A stretch of DNA of 64,000 nt from Antedon mediterranea. Lineage: Eukaryota > Echinodermata > Crinoidea > Comatulida > Antedonidae. How positions within the stretch are numbered: the first letter of the stretch is position 1; each line of letters starts with the position of its first letter. The position numbers and the translations under genes are program-made. The notes under the pieces were generated by a model. The model ran no database searches. It was not told the origin of the DNA and worked only from the letters and a program-made list of their open reading frames with translations. The stretch is from NCBI RefSeq assembly GCF_964355755.1, contig NC_092671.1, positions 37,031,304 to 37,095,303 on the forward strand, written 5' to 3'. Positions 33,919 through 45,861 of the stretch are shown here, in pieces.

Positions 33919-36900
33919 ATGATTTCTAAAACTACTGAAACAGAATCGAAGATTATAGAATGGGATGATATGGACAAGACTAAATTCTATTCATTTGGTG
34001 TTTTATTTGCATTATCAATACGAACGGTTCTTTATCCTACCACCTTGATCAAAACAAGACTGCAAGTGCAAAGTCAAAAATCGGCATATACCGGTACTTG
34101 GGATGCAGTAAAAAAAATAGGACGTTACGAAGGTATACGCGGATATTATAAAGGCTTTATGATCAACACGTTTACGATATTCTCAGGACAATGTTACGTA
34201 ACTACTTATGAATTGCTACGTAAAACATTTTCTGGTGCTAATAACTTTACGAAATCTTTTATCGCTGGAGGTGGAGCGTCACTCGTGGCCCAAAGTATCA
34301 CTGTTCCGATTGACGTTGTGTCTCAAAGGATAATGATGATTGGTCAGTCTGTAGATGGCAGTGTTGCACGGCAAAATATATCATGGAAGCAGACAAGCTC
34401 GATTGCAAGCGATATTTTAAGGACTAGTGGTGTACGTGGGTTTTACAAGGGGTATACTGCCTCCATTATGACTTTTATGCCAAGTAGTGCCCTGTGGTGG
34501 CCATTTTATCATTTTTATACAGGTTAGTAAATTGCCAATACACATTAATAATTTATTTTATTTATTTATTCAATTTCTGCCATATACATATTAAACAAAG
34601 AAGACAAAACAATTATAAAAGGAGGCACGGAAAGACCAAACAGGTGCTAAACACCTATGCTGGTTGGTCAACCCAGAACAGAGAAAAATAAATAAATTAC
34701 GTTCTACAATAAAAGCATCGACAAGAAAGCGACCAACTACACACATTTTCAATATCGAAATTATTTTAAAAATAAATATTGAGATAATCATCTCACTATT
34801 TATTAACTATACATCACATGGAATTACCTTTTCAGCATATGGTACATTAATTCATTGAATAAATTTAGATTTTAAATGACAATTAGTATTTCCTTGTGTT
34901 TTTGACTAGCCCGTGGCCTTATTCACCAATCACACTAAATTGAGATATCTCCTATAAATATTTCACTTAACTCAATAAATATTTAAGTATTTCCCTTAAA
35001 TTGTGTTCACTTAGACCCCATTTACACTTACGATTTAGGCCGGCCCTGGGTCGGCCCTGGGTCGGCAATTGATAAGTGTAAATACTCCAAAAAGTTAGGC
35101 CGGCCCTGGGCCGGACGCAGATCTGGGCCACCTCTCCAGGTAGGTTCAGGAGCGGCTTTTACGTTTGGACCGGCTTACGCAGTGAACTGTGAACAATGTT
35201 TGACCTTTTTATGAGGTGGTTGTTATGACAATTTGTTTTCTTCATCATTTATTATTATATAGTTAAATTTATTTTCAGACATCTTCTTTCAATAAAGTAT
35301 TCCTCTGCTTGTTTCGCATATACATAAAATACAGCCATATTATATATAAAACAGTGGAGTTCATTTTGTTTTTAATGGGACAAAAAAACAACAATACAGT
35401 ATAAATATAAAACGGTCGGTTCGCGCGGAGATTTGAATTAATTGACGATCGAGAGAGAAAAATTTAAACAAACTGTACTTCGTATCCCAGCATGCAATGG
35501 TACTTCCGATAAAATTATTTACGACCAGTAATCTGCGTCGCTAGTGTAAACGCTCTGGGGCCAGCCTAAAAGGTAAATATTTGCAACCGGCCCTGGACCC
35601 AAACGTAAGTGTAAATGGGGTCTTAGGATAGGATATTTTTTTTATTTTAAGGGTAAGTGTCTCCCTTAGCCTAAGTGTGAATGGTGAATACGGCCACTAG
35701 GTGTTGTTGAATACAACATTTGGTAAAGTAAGTTTGTAGATATACCGTTTGACCCAGTTTGTATAAACCAAATTCAATGTGAGTGACTTATACCTGCATA
35801 GTATGGTTGAAGATAGTATTTATTTATTGTTGAAGGTAATAATACAATTAAACAGTATCACATGTTTATTATTATTAATTAAAATATTATTATTATATTC
35901 TTTTATATTAATTTGTTTTTACAGATAGGTATAGCTATATAATTAAAGATGTATTAGATTTTCCAGTACCTCACATTGCAATACAGGCCTTAGCTGGGCC
36001 TACAGCAGGCTTCACTGCAACCACAGTCACCAATCCAATGGATATAGTGCGTACAAGACTTCAGGTAATAGCACAAAAATGTCATATTTTTATTATATTT
36101 ACCACCGTAATCTATTTGTTACTTGGCAAAAATATAATTTTAATAATAAATATTGTTTGTTAGGATGATAGCGCCTACAATTTTTAAATTATCATTCTTA
36201 AATTTTCGGTGTAAAAGGTATACCTATTGAAATTAATAAAAATCGGTTCATTAATTAACTTCACAAATAAAAGTACTAAACTTCAAGTAAAAACAAAAAT
36301 CTAGGCTGAAATATTAATATGCGCCCTCTGTGACAATATTTTGCCAAGTACTTCACTCAGTTTCTGAGTGCTCATTATTTTTGTTGAGGGTGTTGATTTG
36401 TAAAAAGGTTTGATAATAAAAAGCCCAGTTTGTTAACCATGAACAAAATACTGGCATATCAATTTGTAACATTAGAAATTCATTATGCTGTATTTGAGAT
36501 TGGACCAAATCCAACCAAAAGTAATAAAATTTAATGCTTATTGAATTTGCACTTATGGAAACCAGATTGTTGTAATCTACTTTAAATAAAACATGTACAA
36601 AACAATTTTTATATTGTTTTAAAAAAAATTACAATATTGAATGAAAGTAATATCATTTTATTACGGTATTCTCTTCGTCCTTATTTCCATTCATCATACA
36701 CAATCATAAACATACATAAATAAGCATACAGTAGTACAAAGAAGAAAAAAAAGAATATTATATGTTATTTAGCACAATAAAATGATAATATGTCAGTAAA
36801 ACCTCTATTATTAAAGGGACACATTTGGTAGAAAAGTGTCCCCTTAATAGGAGTGATTGTCCAAAAGTAGGTTTTGTATTAGTACTGTATATCCTCTGGT

Positions 36901-38024
36901 ATAATTCCACCGGTTCCAGGACGATTCGGCCCTGAGACGATTCGGCCCAGTTGTGGTGGGACGATTTGCCCCACTTTTGGGCTGAAACATCCCACTTTGT
37001 GGGCCGAAACGTCTCACATTTGACCAAATTCATATCCATTTTTTTTGGTATTTATCAAGTTTTTAAAGGTGTTTAACAATCCGTATTTTATTGATATTGA
37101 CAATGTTGATATAATATATATAATAAATTATCTAAAAAACGTATTTTATATTTATTTTTATTTTTATATATATATATATATAATTTATTTTTTTATTACT
37201 TCGAAAACCTTGTTTATTTCGTGCATTCGCCAAGCGGCCAACAGAGGGCGTAACTTGTTTACATCGTTCGCGTGACTAAAAAATGATCATTTTCGACAAT
37301 GTTTTCAAAATGTTTACTTTATTGCATCTTCAACCCTAGTAGTAGTGCTACCCCATAGTTTCTCTGAAAATAAAGTTTGGGGAAAAAAGGTTATTTTATG
37401 CTTATAAAATGCATATCAAAGCCGATAAATTTAAATGTGCCGAATCGTCTCAGGGCCGAATAGTCCCGGGCCGAATCGTCTCAGGGCTGAATCGTCCCGG
37501 GCCGAATCATCTCATTGCCGAATCGTCCCGTTACCATTCCACCCACCTAAAACACAAAATTGGGCCAACTTTGTGGGGTAGGACTACCTGTATACCCGGA
37601 GAAACCCTGGTTGAAGGGAAAAAAAAATCATTGTAAAAACTGTAGGACCCCTACAACCAGATCAAAAGTCAATACAGGGACTATACCTGGAGATATGCCT
37701 GTTTGTGAAAGCAGACATAAAGTAAAGGTTGGGATTAGCCCTGAAGTGGGATTATACCCGGGGATATACGGTAATTAAAATGAGCATATTTGATAGCTTT
37801 ATTTATTTTCAATGACTATATTTCTTTCTCAGGTGCTTGGAGGCGATTCAATAATTGGTTCATTTAAGAATTTATTTCATGAGGAAGGGCTGAAAGGTTT
37901 CACCAAAGGACTAAGTGCTAGGTACCTAGCAACGGTACCAACAAGCCTCATCATTGTCCTTGGTTACGAGACACTGAAGAGAGTTAGTTTACGATCTGAA
38001 TTAAAAGAATTATATGAATGGTAG
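33919..38024 (+). CDS. SLC25A44: SLC25A44-type mitochondrial carrier (three exons, 311 aa)
   Basis: Exons 33919-34522, 35925-36064 and 37833-38024, with GT/AG borders and phases 1 and 0 (936 nt with stop). This family of inner-membrane carriers imports branched-chain amino acids into mitochondria. The N-terminus IIEWDDMDKTKFYSFGVLF matches the SLC25A44 pattern IIEW-x-x-(L/M)DK-x-KFY. Three carrier signatures are seen: YPTTLIKTRLQ (Thr where Asp/Glu is usual, as in this family), VPIDVVSQRIM and NPMDIVRTRLQ. SGQCYVTTYE and ALWWPFYHFY are also family hallmarks. Length is near the human protein (314 aa). Intron 1 contains a LINE 3' end and nested MITEs; intron 2 contains a 0.6 kb foldback element. 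A family A MITE starts 25 nt after the stop codon. Confidence 0.95.
34585..34800 (-). mobile_element. LINE 3' end in SLC25A44 intron 1
   Basis: The reverse complement of this segment matches the 3' part of the LINE at 57050-57530, including TGTGTGTAGTTGGTC and GTCGATGCTTTTATTGTAGA, then GGTCTTTCCGTGCCTCC and the tail. It is a 5'-truncated copy. Confidence 0.8.
34914..35696. mobile_element. Nested MITE pair in SLC25A44 intron 1
   Basis: The outer ends TGGCCTTATTCACCAATCAC and GTGTGAATGGTGAATACGGC form imperfect inverted repeats. Inside, 35014-35622 has ends GACCCCATTTACACTTACG and its exact complement, flanked by TTA on both sides (PIF/Harbinger-like). The inner element also has GGCCGGCCCTGGG repeats near both ends. 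No coding sequence. Confidence 0.7.
36904..37543. mobile_element. Foldback element with GGACGATTCGGCC repeats in SLC25A44 intron 2
   Basis: The element 36912-37535 lies between direct repeats ATTCCACC (36904-36911 and 37536-37543). The inverted arms carry repeated GGACGATTCGGC / GCCGAATCGTCC units. The core is AT-rich with a (TA)n run near 37166. The 8-bp duplication fits hAT or Mutator-like insertion. Confidence 0.75.
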
Positions 38025-38048
38025 ATTTAATTCCTTTGTTTTCTGCTT

Positions 38049-38181
38049 AAGCTCTGTCCACACTATCAAACTTTATGTGACAAAAAGATGTGATGTGATG
38101 TGCCCATATATGGACATGATGATGTCATATCACTACCATATTTGGGCACATCACCACTAGTTTGATAGTGTAGACAGAGCT
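38049..38181. mobile_element. MITE family A copy 3' of SLC25A44
   Basis: AAGCTCTGTCCACACTATC to GATAGTGTAGACAGAGC with the usual TATATGGACATGATG core. It may lie in the 3' UTR. A second, left-truncated copy follows at about 38290-38424. Confidence 0.85.
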
Positions 38182-38289
38182 ACTTTAGATTTAATAACAT
38201 TTAATTCCAACATTTTGTAAAATCCATAACTCGAGGTTTGTCTGTACTGTTGCAACTATCCACTTATTAAGGCTCAAATTGTCCTTGCA

Positions 38290-38424
38290 CCAAATTTGGT
38301 GGTGATATATCCAAATATGGTAGTGATATGACCAAATATGGTAGCGATATGACATCATGTCCATATTTGGGCACATCACATTTTTTTGTTACGTAAAGTT
38401 TGATAGTGTAGACAGAACTTTAAA
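38290..38424. mobile_element. Left-truncated MITE family A copy
   Basis: Repeated CCAAATATGGTAGTGATATG units, then CATCATGTCCATATTTGGG and the terminal GATAGTGTAGACAGAACTTT. Confidence 0.7.
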
Positions 38425-39037
38425 GCATAGAGGAAAACTCTATGCTTAGAGCTATCAAATTGTATAGCTCCATGATTGTACAAAGCTTTTTTTTTCAATT
38501 GTGAATATAAGATAATTCCATCAATGAACAATAAAATATAGTATATCCTGAAATTATTAATTTGGTGAATTTAAACTCACTTTTTATGTATGCTGCTTAG
38601 CTACTATCTAGCTGCACAAAAAGCAAGGTTCTTTTTACTTTTTTGTAATTAGTATCCCTGCTATGATGGCATGCATCTGCAAATGAATGAATCAAGGGGG
38701 ACAGCTTGTACTATGCATTTTGATCGCTCTATTTTTAGATTCCAGATTATGAAGTTAGTATTACATTTAGATTATTAGCACTTAATAATAATAATAACTT
38801 TATTTTTTCTCTTTTATAACAGAGGCACAATTCTCAAGAGATGTGCAACAAAAAAAATAATAAATATGGACTTATCTTACTACACAATCAAATACAAACA
38901 TTATAAATTATTACATTAAAAAGTATATACACATAGTATTGTATAATATTCAATTTTACAAATATGAGTGAGATTTATTTTTTTTTAAATTAAGCGATAT
39001 TTTGAGTATATTAACATATCTTTGTGAATATTATTAA

Positions 39038-39192
39038 AAGGGGCAGATCCAAGATATTTTAAACAGGGGAGTACCTAACATTATTATATTAATGGTCTAT
39101 CAAAATAGATTCTTTATACCAAAATGTAGTTCATAATATCATTTTAGCGGGGGAGCCTGTCCCTAGTGCTACCCACCTGAATCTGCCCCTGA
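39038..39192. mobile_element. hAT-like MITE, GGGGCAGATCC ends
   Basis: The left end GGGGCAGATCCAAG and right end ATCTGCCCCTG are inverted. CAGGGGCAGAT-type ends are typical of hAT-derived MITEs. Flanks TATTAAAA / ATTTAAAA agree at 7 of 8 positions. Confidence 0.5.
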
Positions 39193-39726
39193 TTTAAAAT
39201 ATTAATTGTGCTGACAATGTAGAACCATTCGATGTAAAATAATAAATACTGTATATAGTAAATTGATATGCAATAATACCTCAACACAAATTTATTTTAC
39301 ACTTAATATATAATTTAGCATTGGTATTTAATATTGGTATATATATATATTTAGATATAGTGTTTCTGCAATTATTTTAAGCTGTAAAGTGCAAGGAAGA
39401 ACGGAATATAACAATTCAACATAATGGGCCATAAATTAATGGTACTATGATACATGTACCTTGAAATCATCAGGGCGCCCTCTCTAATTGAAAACTACTT
39501 TTATCTGGGACTTTGATTTTAGTATTTTATATCTGGGCGGGAGAGGGTGTTTGATTGAAAATACAAAAGTACAGTAGTTGTTTTTTTTTCTTTATGTGCG
39601 CGGTTGGTATGGGATTTTCTGTATTCAGAGATCTCACTTTCCCTGCCCTCATATTAATTATAATTTAGATCGATGTTTTATGAGCTATAATTAAGAGCTT
39701 ATTATTTACATTCATCGGCGTAAAGC

Positions 39727-40111
39727 TTGGTCCGGTTCCCAACTACCGAAGCAACGTAGAAAAACGCAAGTGAATTGACCAATCACAAGCGATGGCTTAT
39801 TCGCTTGTGATTGCTAACTATCTATAACTTCGCTTGTCATTGGTTAAAACGCTTGCGTTGCGTTTACGTCCTTGTGTTACGTTCTTGTGGGAACCACGCT
39901 TTTAGAGTGGTTCCCACTAGGATGCAACGCAAATTGATTTGACCAATCACAAGCGATGGATTATTCGAACAGTAGCTTGTCATTGGTCAACTCGCTTGCG
40001 TGGCGTCTACGTCCTTGCGTTGCGTCCTAGTGAGAACCAAGCGTTACGCATATGTCTACATCACTTTCCGTCGATCGTCACTGCGTTGCGTTCTAATGGG
40101 AACCACGCTTT
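39727..40111. mobile_element. Two to three clustered MITE family C copies
   Basis: Adjacent units with GGGAACCACGCTT / GGTTCCCACTAG borders at about 39727-39902, 39903-40034 and a partial unit to 40111. All carry CAATCACAAGCGATGG and CGTCCTTGCGTTGCGT. Confidence 0.75.
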
Positions 40112-40972
40112 ATGAAGTGTTTTCATAAACGTTATATAATTATTGAATAATGTATCAGAATTGATCTCTTCAATGATTTCTATTTTTATTATACTAATTG
40201 TGCAAATTTAAATTGGTTGTATAAAAAATCGTTTTAGATTTTGAAATCCATATGTATGTATGTACTACAGTTATAAGTTGTTATATTAAAGTGGTAACTA
40301 TATACTATATCCCTTTCACACAAAAACTCCGGAGTTTTGCTTTTGGTTTGAAAGGGGTATAAAATAAAATAAATTACAGTGTTTTTAGCTTTGTAAATCC
40401 TGAGGTTTAAGCCAACAGAGTCTGCAGTGGTAAATGAGTGAATATTTCATCATTATCTAGTGGATAGAACAATTTATACTACCGTATATTCATTGAATTT
40501 CAATTCCAAAAAGTGTTAATTGAACTGAACAGATGTGACTCGTATATTGATCTATGTAGTTGATTTTTAATTCAATATTACATGGAAGTGGGTATTTTAT
40601 TTTTGCTTTTTAAATTAATTATTAAATATTGATGATTTGTAATGATGATAATATTGTTATTTTTGCCGTACAAATAAATGATTCTTATTTTAGTGTGATA
40701 ATTATTATGAATAGTTAATTTAAACGAAATAAATGATAAAACAATAAATTATAACACTTCTCTGGAAATTCTGCTTGACTATAACACCCGATTCTAGACT
40801 GTATATCCACATATGGCATTATGATGATGCAAATCCTGTAATACAGGTATGTTGGGCTTATAGCCTGATACGGTACCGCGTGTGACACAGATATGACACC
40901 GTATTACAGAATTAACTGTGATAAATTTGTTATACAATACTCTACCAATAATCAGCTCCGTTAATATTTTGC

Positions 40973-41225
40973 TTGTGTAACCAAGGCAACCTAACAACAG
41001 GATGCTAAGCTCCGGAGATCAAAGGGTTCATCTATGGCTGCGACACGATCATTTTCACGCCCCTAATTATTAACAAACACCGCGCGCTGTGGAGAGAATT
41101 GTACATAGTATAGGCCACAGTACTGTTGATATTTGTCGCAGCCAGGCATACGATCAGAGGACTGTTACTGGTTCTTATCTTGGCAGGGGCGCCTGTTAGA
41201 TTGCCTTGTGTAACTAAACTAAAGG
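40973..41225. mobile_element. TIR element related to 63050-63250
   Basis: Begins GTGTAACCAAGGCAACCTAA and ends TTAGATTGCCTTGTGTAAC, which are inverted. The core shares AACAACAGGATGCTAAGCTCC, GATCAAAG and TATTTGTCGCAGCCA with the copy at 63050-63250. Confidence 0.65.
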
Positions 41226-41250
41226 CAACCGAAAATAAAATATTTCCATA

Positions 41251-41789
41251 AAGCATGGTTCCCACTAGAACGCAACGCAGCGACGTATTGACGCAAAGTG
41301 CTGTATTGCGTAATCACAAGTGAGAACCGACGACGCAACAATGCTGCAAACATCGCAGGTTTGATTTCACGCAGGCGAAGGCGCGCAAACACAATTAAGC
41401 GTGGTTCCCACTAGCGACGCAACGCAAGGACGTAACGCAACGCAAGTGAATTGACCAATCACAAGCGATGGCTTATTCGCTTTTGATTGCTAACTGTCTA
41501 TAACTTCGCTTGTCATTGGTTAAAACGCTTGCGTTGCGTTTACGTCCTTGCGTTACGTTCTAGTGAGAACCAAGCTTAAGTAAGCGTGGTTCCCACTAGA
41601 CGCAACGTACAACGACGTATCGACGCAAAGTGCTGTATTGCGTAATTGCGTAAGTGGGAACCGACGACGCAACAATGCTGCAAACATCGCAGGTTTGATT
41701 TCACGCAGGCGGGGGCCTACACAATTATTGTAAGGGCATTTTCTTACACTGCGTAGATTGCGTTGCGTCGCTAGTTAGAACCAAGCTTT
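41251..41789. mobile_element. Cluster of three MITE family C copies
   Basis: Units at 41251-41396, 41397-41577 and 41582-41789, head to tail. Each starts AAGC(A/G)TGGTTCCCACTAG; the last two end ACCAAGCTT, while the first runs directly into the second. The first and third share CGACGCAACAATGCTGCAAA and form one subtype; the middle one belongs to the 18974 subtype. The block ends 9 nt from the predicted 3' end of the EGF gene. Confidence 0.8.
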
Positions 41790-41797
41790 AGTTAGGA

Positions 41798-44261
41798 TTA
41801 AGCTCTAATCATTCTTCTTCTTGAATGGAAGAGTGATACCACGAAGTTGAGTCGAAAATACAATCCACACTCCGACCCATCTGGTCTATAAGAAAAAACA
41901 AACAAAAAACCTCTAATATCCAACACAAATGTACTCTTTTAAAACTACGACCACATTATAATAATGTAATTGTTATAGGCCTAGGCCTAACAAGATATTT
42001 TTATAACGGAAATTAAATATCTTGAAATCTTGAAAAATATTGACCAGTTTACAAAAGTTATCACCACTTGGTTTGCGCATGTGTGCATTTAAAAAAAATG
42101 ATAGAAACCGAATTCAAAAAGTTTTTGTATTAAAACAATTCATCGGACAGGTTTTATACGGAAATATTTACATCCGGATCCTTGCGCACACATTTTATAA
42201 TCGTAAAAACTATATATTATAAGGCTACCTATAATGACGATGTAAAGTAAGTAAGTAAGTAAGTAAGTTTAAATTGTGCCAAAAAAATTGTTTATTACAT
42301 TTAACTATAGCTTACTCATGTTTATATACTGTTCTTGGTCACCTTCGTCGTAGATAGACGTAGTGTCGCCGATGGACGAGGCCGGTATCGGAGGCGTAAA
42401 TTTTTTGTTTCTATGTTAAAAAAACATGTTTACAGAGTTGTAATTGCGTTAATTTAGATTTACATAACCATGTAGATTATGTGCATTTTCATTTTTCTCA
42501 TTCTACAAAATGAATACATATTCTTACAATGTGGGTTAGTAAGACCAGGGTATGGATACCGAGTAAAGGGCCTTTCACACCTGCTCCGGCACGGTTCCGG
42601 TCCGGCGACGGCAAATCCAATCGAACGTCAATGTTTCGTTTTCACGCGGCTACGCGCATATCAATTGGTGCTTGGCCGCGTGGAGCGTCGTAAAAACGAA
42701 ACATTGGTGTTCGATTCGCCGGACCGGAACCGTGCCGGAACAGGTGTGAAAGGCCCTTAAGTGTGTTGTTCATGGCCAGGGCTACATTATTTTGGACAAT
42801 ACTTTATAGGTTTTGGTTTATAAGCTCTGTCTACACTATCAAACTTTATGTGACAACAATGTGATGTGCTTATTATGGACATGATGATATCATATCACTA
42901 CCATATTTGGGTATATCACTACCATATTTGGGCACATCACACTTTTTTTGACAGTGTAGCTTTAGTTCATACCTTCTTTTCTTCGTGGCTGCTCTGTATA
43001 CAATGACCAGAAGTAAGATAAAAACAATTGTTGATAATATAGCAATTCCCAATTGAAACCATAATGAGTGGTATACGGCTAAAAAATAAAATTATGAACT
43101 TTTATTTGCTATAGGCCTACCATCTAAGATTTTATTTTCTGTTGTTTGTGTTATAAACGCATTCCCTGATTTCATAAAAGCTCTGTCTACACTATCACTA
43201 TCACACTGCCCAAATATGGTAGTGATGAACATCATCATGTTCATATATATGGGCACATCACATGTTTTTGTCACATAAAGTTTGATAGTGTAGACAGGCT
43301 TAGTTCCTTTGTATCTTTATTCATGTATTTTTCGCGCCGCTCCTTTGGGCAGTTATTATAGGCATATTCAATAGAATGGAAGCATAATATGGCGATTCAT
43401 ACGTATAACTACTTGATTTCAAGACAAAAATCGAAACGTCCGACTGACATAAAAGACAACAAATACAGACTTAATTAGAGCAAGTATAACGCACACCCAA
43501 AACACGTTGGGAAGATCGAGATTCTAAATTAGAATTTAAAAACTCGGACTCCTGGGCAAGCGCTCTGGAATTTATCAAATAGAATATCAATAAAATAATT
43601 AATAATAAAGGAAAAGTTTTTTTGTAAGAAATATTTCGATCTTGTTTAGGCCTATACCTGATTTGCTGGAACATTCATCGGTGCAGTCACAGTCATCGCA
43701 GTCATCACAGGTTGCTCCGCTCCAGTTATCTCTGCAAACGCATTCTCCTGTGGTCCATTTACAAAACTCTGTACGGTTGTGATTGCATGTACAGTTATGT
43801 TCGCATTTGGTCCCAAATGTCCAATCAGCACATCTGCTATCACAGTGTTTACCCATCCAACCTGCACTACAACTGCAAGCACCATTGATTTTGTCATAAG
43901 ATTCAATATTGTCTTGATTACATTCGTGAACATCTCTACACCGTGGGCCATAAAATGGGACTGGACAGCGACTTTCACAGAGGCAACCGTACCATCCTGG
44001 TTCACACAAACATCGTTTGGAATCAGAGCAGTTTTTAGCATTATCGGGTTTAATATTAGATGGAATTGGTTCACATCGGTTTTCACATTGCGGACCAAAA
44101 TATCCTGGCTTGCAGACACAAACACTGGCTTCACAGACCTTTGCATTTCGGGGTTGAGTGGATATAGGCCTAGTTGTGGAGTTGACCGATGGAAAGGTCA
44201 ACAAGACCGTTATTAGACCTAAAATCTGTCTCAAAAAGAATGTTATAACGATAGAAAGCAA
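41798..44261 (-). CDS. EGF-repeat single-pass membrane protein (three exons, 265 aa)
   Basis: Minus-strand exons 44261-43658, 43078-42973 and 41885-41798, with GT/AG borders and phases 1 and 2. Residues 1-28 are hydrophobic (signal peptide). From about 43 to 198 lie four Cys-rich EGF/laminin-EGF-like units with the typical CxCxxGxxGxxC ending (CVCKPGYFGPQC, CLCEPGWYGCLC, CSCSAGWMGKHC, CVCRDNWSGATC), then an acidic Cys cluster DDCDDCDCTDEC. Exon 2 adds a membrane helix (LGIAILSTIVFILLLVIVY) and a basic stop-transfer RAATKKRR. The layout recalls small MEGF/SCARF-like surface proteins; ligand unknown. Exon 3 (ending MIRA) is the least certain. A family A MITE begins about 8 nt past the exon 2 donor. 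Confidence 0.7.
42242..42270. repeat. (GTAA)n microsatellite
   Basis: About seven copies of GTAA within intron 2 of the EGF-repeat gene. Confidence 0.85.
42564..42760. mobile_element. MITE family B, best-preserved copy
   Basis: AGGGCCTTTCACACCTGCTC at the left and its near-exact complement at the right, flanked by TAA. Subterminal CGGCACGGTTCCGGTCCGGC is mirrored by GCCGGACCGGAACCGTGCCG. Confidence 0.85.
42822..42964. mobile_element. MITE family A copy in EGF gene intron 2
   Basis: AAGCTCTGTCTACACTATC at the left. The right end is shortened to ACAGTGTAGCTTTAG and lies about 8 nt inside the intron from the exon 2 donor. Confidence 0.85.
43178..43301. mobile_element. MITE family A copy in EGF gene intron 1
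   Basis: AGCTCTGTCTACACTATC to GATAGTGTAGACAGGCT with the ATATATGGGCACATC core. Confidence 0.85.
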
Positions 44262-45861
44262 TAATGACGACTAATAGTACAGTAATACAAAATATTAATT
44301 TGGCACGCAGCATGTTTGCCCTCTGTGATGTAGTTCGGCTCGTGGAGTCGAGTCCTATATGCCGAGAATTGCAAGTGTTCTCAGTATCCAGTACAGAGCA
44401 GAGAGAGGACAAACATCTGATCAATTAGCCTAACTTGCTCCTCTTGACGCAAAGGGTCAAGATTACACTATATTACATTATTGTGTAAAGTTTTGAACAA
44501 TCAGATTAATGATGATAGAATTGCCCAATGGTATTTATTAATGTTCTCTGACGAATTGCAATTAATAATTGAATGTTTGAATGTTCAGCATTTCTCTCAC
44601 AATAATATGCTTAGTGAACAAGGCATTAGTTTCATTTAGGCCTATATTATTAAGCATTATAGTAGGTTTTTATTTGAGCAGAAAATCTGTGTTCTGGTTG
44701 CTTGAATTAAGCACAAAGAAACTATTTTCTTACCGTATATTTTGTATCCATTTTGTAGTAGCCTATTGTTTTATTTCAAAGGCACAAGCCAATTTAATTT
44801 GAAGCACGACATAAGAGATGTATGATGTGTTTGATCATGCGGAATCGGGTGCGGAATAAAATCTAATTGTTTAATTCATCAACATCACCACAACTGAGTA
44901 TGATAATAACAGTTTTGATATTACTCTTTTACTTGTTTCAGTTTTGTATTCCAAGTGGCGGCGTCGTTTTCAGTCAGTCAGGCTGTCTATCATCACTCAT
45001 CAACCACCAAATAATATATAAGAAGAAAAAATAATTTTAATACTTTTTTAAGAATTTTATGAAAATGTTATGATACCCGTTTCTAAGCTGTTCTATCGGA
45101 GTATGAGATACAAGTTTAGATGTATATAACTATATGATACGGACTGTATCTCCATGACTCTCGGTTGTCAGTTAAGATATATCTAATGACAGCTGCAGAT
45201 TCATAACTTTTTTCAGGTAAAATATTTTTTTTTCGATCCAATTTTTGGTCGAAGTGAATAATTGTTACAGAATTTTCGATCCATTTTTTGGTCGAAGTGA
45301 ATAATTGTTACAGAACATAAACAGTGAAAAAATGTTTTAAAATTCTTATTTTTGAATTCTTATCAATAGAAGAATAACAAATATTGATTGTTGATTGAAA
45401 AATATGAACGTAATTTTCCCGCGATATAATTATCGACACCCAACACTGTGTACGCATGCGCACAAAAAAACTGTTCAATGGAAAATTACGAAAAAAATAC
45501 GAGACTTCCACACACACGTCAGCTGCTTGTTGTTTGTGGGCGGCTCACAGTACACACACACACGTACACAGAGAAGACAGAGGCAAGAGATGGGTTTGTT
45601 ATTGTTATCAACGAACTGAGTACAGAAATGTGTTAAACTTGATCTAAGTTTATTATTCAATACTTTTAATTTGTTTTCATCGTCTTCATTTTTCAACGTT
45701 CACAAACGTCTAGCAGCCTAGTTAAGCCCGATTGTCACACACCCTCCTGCTTCTTGGAAATTGTTGCACAGCAGGACTGAACTCCTTTGCTACACGCCAA
45801 TTCTCTTCTCCGTCAAGGAAGGCTTTCATATATAGGCCTAGCTCAACTTTGACTATAAACA
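44262..45861. other. Divergent intergenic region between EGF gene (-) and PDK (+)
   Basis: A 1.6 kb region that must hold both promoters. A 42-nt tandem duplication with TTTCGATCCA..GGTCGAAGTG lies at 45231-45314. No TATA/CpG signal stands out. The (CA)n-rich stretch near 45505-45570 yields long but artefactual frames. Confidence 0.45.
45231..45314. repeat. 42-bp tandem duplication
   Basis: Two nearly identical units starting TTTCGATCCA and ending AATTGTTACAGAA. A related diverged unit occurs near 54003-54045 (CCAATAATTTTGGTCAAAGT). Confidence 0.8.

Larger units (their letters stand above)
38025..41797. other. Intergenic region between SLC25A44 and the EGF gene
   Basis: Apart from the repeats listed separately (MITE families A and C, a hAT-like MITE, and a TIR repeat at 40973), the sequence is AT-rich with no frame that resembles a protein. 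Confidence 0.5.

Noticed and set aside
43652-44216. Long overlapping frames on both strands (164 aa minus, 145 aa plus) over the EGF exon
   Set aside because: They are shadows of the Cys-rich EGF frame, without signal sequence or motif logic.
44170-44424. Alternative hydrophobic N-terminus (84 aa, minus) overlapping the EGF start
   Set aside because: Wrong frame for the EGF domains and ends in a stop; kept only as a possible upstream frame.
45395-45696. Several overlapping frames near a CACACA-rich stretch
   Set aside because: Open in many phases because of the simple repeat; probably promoter or 5' UTR of PDK.
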